Shown here one piece after another: positions 14,213-15,136 of a DNA stretch of 15,136 bases (positions within the stretch are counted from its first letter, which is position 1; each line of letters starts with the position of its first letter). The DNA comes from Actinomycetes bacterium (GTDB lineage: Bacteria > Actinomycetota > Actinomycetes > S36-B12 > UBA10799), in NCBI GenBank assembly GCA_029779995.1, contig JAKOZM010000420.1, forward strand, positions 1 through 15,136, in the 5' to 3' direction. The notes below the pieces were generated by a model. The model saw only the letters and a list, made by a program, of their open reading frames with translations. It made no database searches and was not told where the DNA came from. The position numbers and the translations under genes were made by a program.

Positions 14213-15046
14213 ATGGATTCGAAGAACCCCATTCTGCGCGGGGCTGTGAAGCAGGACGGATTCGCCTACAACGAGGGCATGAACGCCTACAATCAGGCGG
14301 CGGCCGGCACGCAGATCATGGATCAGCAGGCGGGTGGCCCGTATGTCGGGGCGCCGGCGGCCGAGCGGCCCATGACCATCGATGACGTGGTGACCAAGAC
14401 CGCCATCTCGTTCGTCGTGTTGCTCGTGGGTGCTGGCGTCGGTTGGGTCTTGACACCCTCACTGCCGTTCCTGCCCTTCATCGCCATGATCGCGGCATTG
14501 ATCGTCTTCTTCGTGGGGGTGTTCCGCAAGGTCCCCGGCGCGGGAGTGGTCCTGACCTACTCCGCTCTCGAAGGTGTCATGCTCGGCGGAATCAGCATGT
14601 TCTACCAGAACATCGTGGACACCCAGGGCAATGGCACCAACATCATCTTGCAGGCTGTCCTCGGGACGCTGGTGGCATTCGCCGTCATGTTGTTCCTGTA
14701 CCGCTCGCGGATCATCAAGGTCAACGGCACGTTTGTGAAGATCATGATGGTCGCCATGGTGTCCTACCTGGTGATCGCGCTGGTCAGTTTCGTCGCTGCG
14801 CTCTTCGGCGTTGGCGGTGGCTGGGGCTTCTACGGGGTGGGTGGCCTGGGGCTGTTGCTGTGTGTGGTCGGTGTAGCGCTGGCGGCGTTCACGCTCAACC
14901 TCGACTTCGCGTCGATCGAGCAGGGCATCGCTGAGCAGCTTCCCGCCAAGTTCGCCTGGACAATGGCCATCGGCCTGATCGTCACGCTGGTCTGGCTCTA
15001 CCTGGAGATCCTGCGCTTCCTGGCGATCCTGAACAGCAACAACTAG
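14213..15046 (+). CDS. Bax inhibitor-1/YccA-like membrane protein
   Basis: A seven-helix membrane protein of the Bax inhibitor-1 (TMBIM/YccA) superfamily; bacterial members are proposed pH-sensitive calcium leak channels or modulators of membrane proteolysis, with no firm role in actinobacteria. The 277-residue product has a soluble N-terminus (about residues 1-62) rich in Gly, Ala and Gln. Hydrophobic segments lie near 65-82, 86-104, 112-135, 145-165, 173-195, 200-225 and 240-270. The loop LNLDFASIEQGI before the last helix carries the acidic residues typical of the family. The ATG follows AAGGAGG (14202-14208) with unusually short 4-nt spacing; a TTG at 14195 is less likely. The next gene starts 2 nt after its stop. 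Confidence 0.9.
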   Translation: MDSKNPILRGAVKQDGFAYNEGMNAYNQAAAGTQIMDQQAGGPYVGAPAAERPMTIDDVVTKTAISFVVLLVGAGVGWVLTPSLPFLPFIAMIAALIVFFVGVFRKVPGAGVVLTYSALEGVMLGGISMFYQNIVDTQGNGTNIILQAVLGTLVAFAVMLFLYRSRIIKVNGTFVKIMMVAMVSYLVIALVSFVAALFGVGGGWGFYGVGGLGLLLCVVGVALAAFTLNLDFASIEQGIAEQLPAKFAWTMAIGLIVTLVWLYLEILRFLAILNSNN

Positions 15047-15048
15047 TC

Positions 15049-15136
15049 ATGAGTGGTGTGGTCGCCCTCGCGAAGGACGTCTGGCGGATCCCGACCGCGG
15101 GCGACTACATCAACTCGTTCCTTTTCGCCGAACCCG
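15049..15136 (+). CDS. Metallo-beta-lactamase-fold hydrolase, N-terminal fragment
   Basis: Only the first 29 codons are in the window; the gene continues past the right edge. The sequence ALAKDVWRIPTAGDYINSFL resembles the N-terminal strands of MBL-fold hydrolases, in which VWRI.T....NSFL precedes the HxHxDH metal motif. That motif would lie beyond the window and cannot be checked here. The ATG is 2 nt after the BI-1-like gene stop, suggesting coupling. No strong ribosome binding site is seen. Confidence 0.65.
   Translation, partial: MSGVVALAKDVWRIPTAGDYINSFLFAEP

Noticed and set aside
1..15136. CRISPR arrays, IS elements, toxin-antitoxin or phage-defence genes
   Set aside because: No repeated spacer pattern, no transposase-like protein, and every sizeable coding frame is accounted for by housekeeping or conserved actinobacterial families.

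Overview
The window is a chromosomal housekeeping region of a high-GC actinobacterium (Actinomycetota). Supporting this are the strong G/C bias at third codon positions, several GTG starts (rpoA, rplM, rpsI, glmM, a small membrane protein, def), the gene order rpsM-rpsK-rpsD-rpoA-rplQ-truA, the long Ala/Glu tail on L17, the FtsB/DivIC-DUF501-Ppx cluster, and several starts preceded by a TANNNT -10 box only 7-8 nt away, the arrangement of actinobacterial leaderless mRNAs. Genus cannot be fixed from the sequence alone. No phage, IS element, CRISPR array or complete mobile element was found.

Layout. Positions 1-4140 hold the end of the ribosomal-protein superoperon: two small hairpins, then rpsM, rpsK, rpsD, rpoA, rplQ and truA. 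Hairpins sit across the rpoA stop codon and inside the first codons of truA. A leaderless 62-residue aromatic-rich membrane protein (4166-4354) and a stand-alone carbamate kinase (4448-5380) follow, closed by a good stem-loop at 5388-5425. A new promoter and a structured leader then drive rplM-rpsI-glmM (5545-7803). A minus-strand DUF4262 gene (7810-8184) lies between glmM and glmS (8268-10115), the two amino-sugar enzymes that bracket GlcN-6-P on the way to UDP-GlcNAc.

Positions 10116-10907 hold a TipAL-type MerR regulator with a typical MerR promoter (19-bp spacer and overlapping dyads). Next come an FtsB/DivIC-like division protein, a DUF501 protein and a Ppx/GppA phosphatase (10976-12832), with short overlaps. 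A double-ACT protein and an overlapping peptide deformylase follow (12844-13892). Then come tRNA-Leu(UAA), an A/T-richer 184-nt gap with palindromes, a Bax-inhibitor-1-like membrane protein (14213-15046), and the start of a metallo-beta-lactamase-fold hydrolase that runs off the end.

Functionally the window joins translation (S13, S11, S4, L17, L13, S9, TruA, deformylase, tRNA-Leu), transcription (RpoA), cell-envelope precursor supply (GlmM, GlmS) and division (FtsB-like). I see no convincing new multi-gene system. The points most worth a second look are regulatory: the terminator-like hairpin inside truA, the hairpin over the rpoA stop, the rplM leader, the group of leaderless promoters, the self-contained MerR/TipA control region, and the A/T-rich patch after the tRNA.
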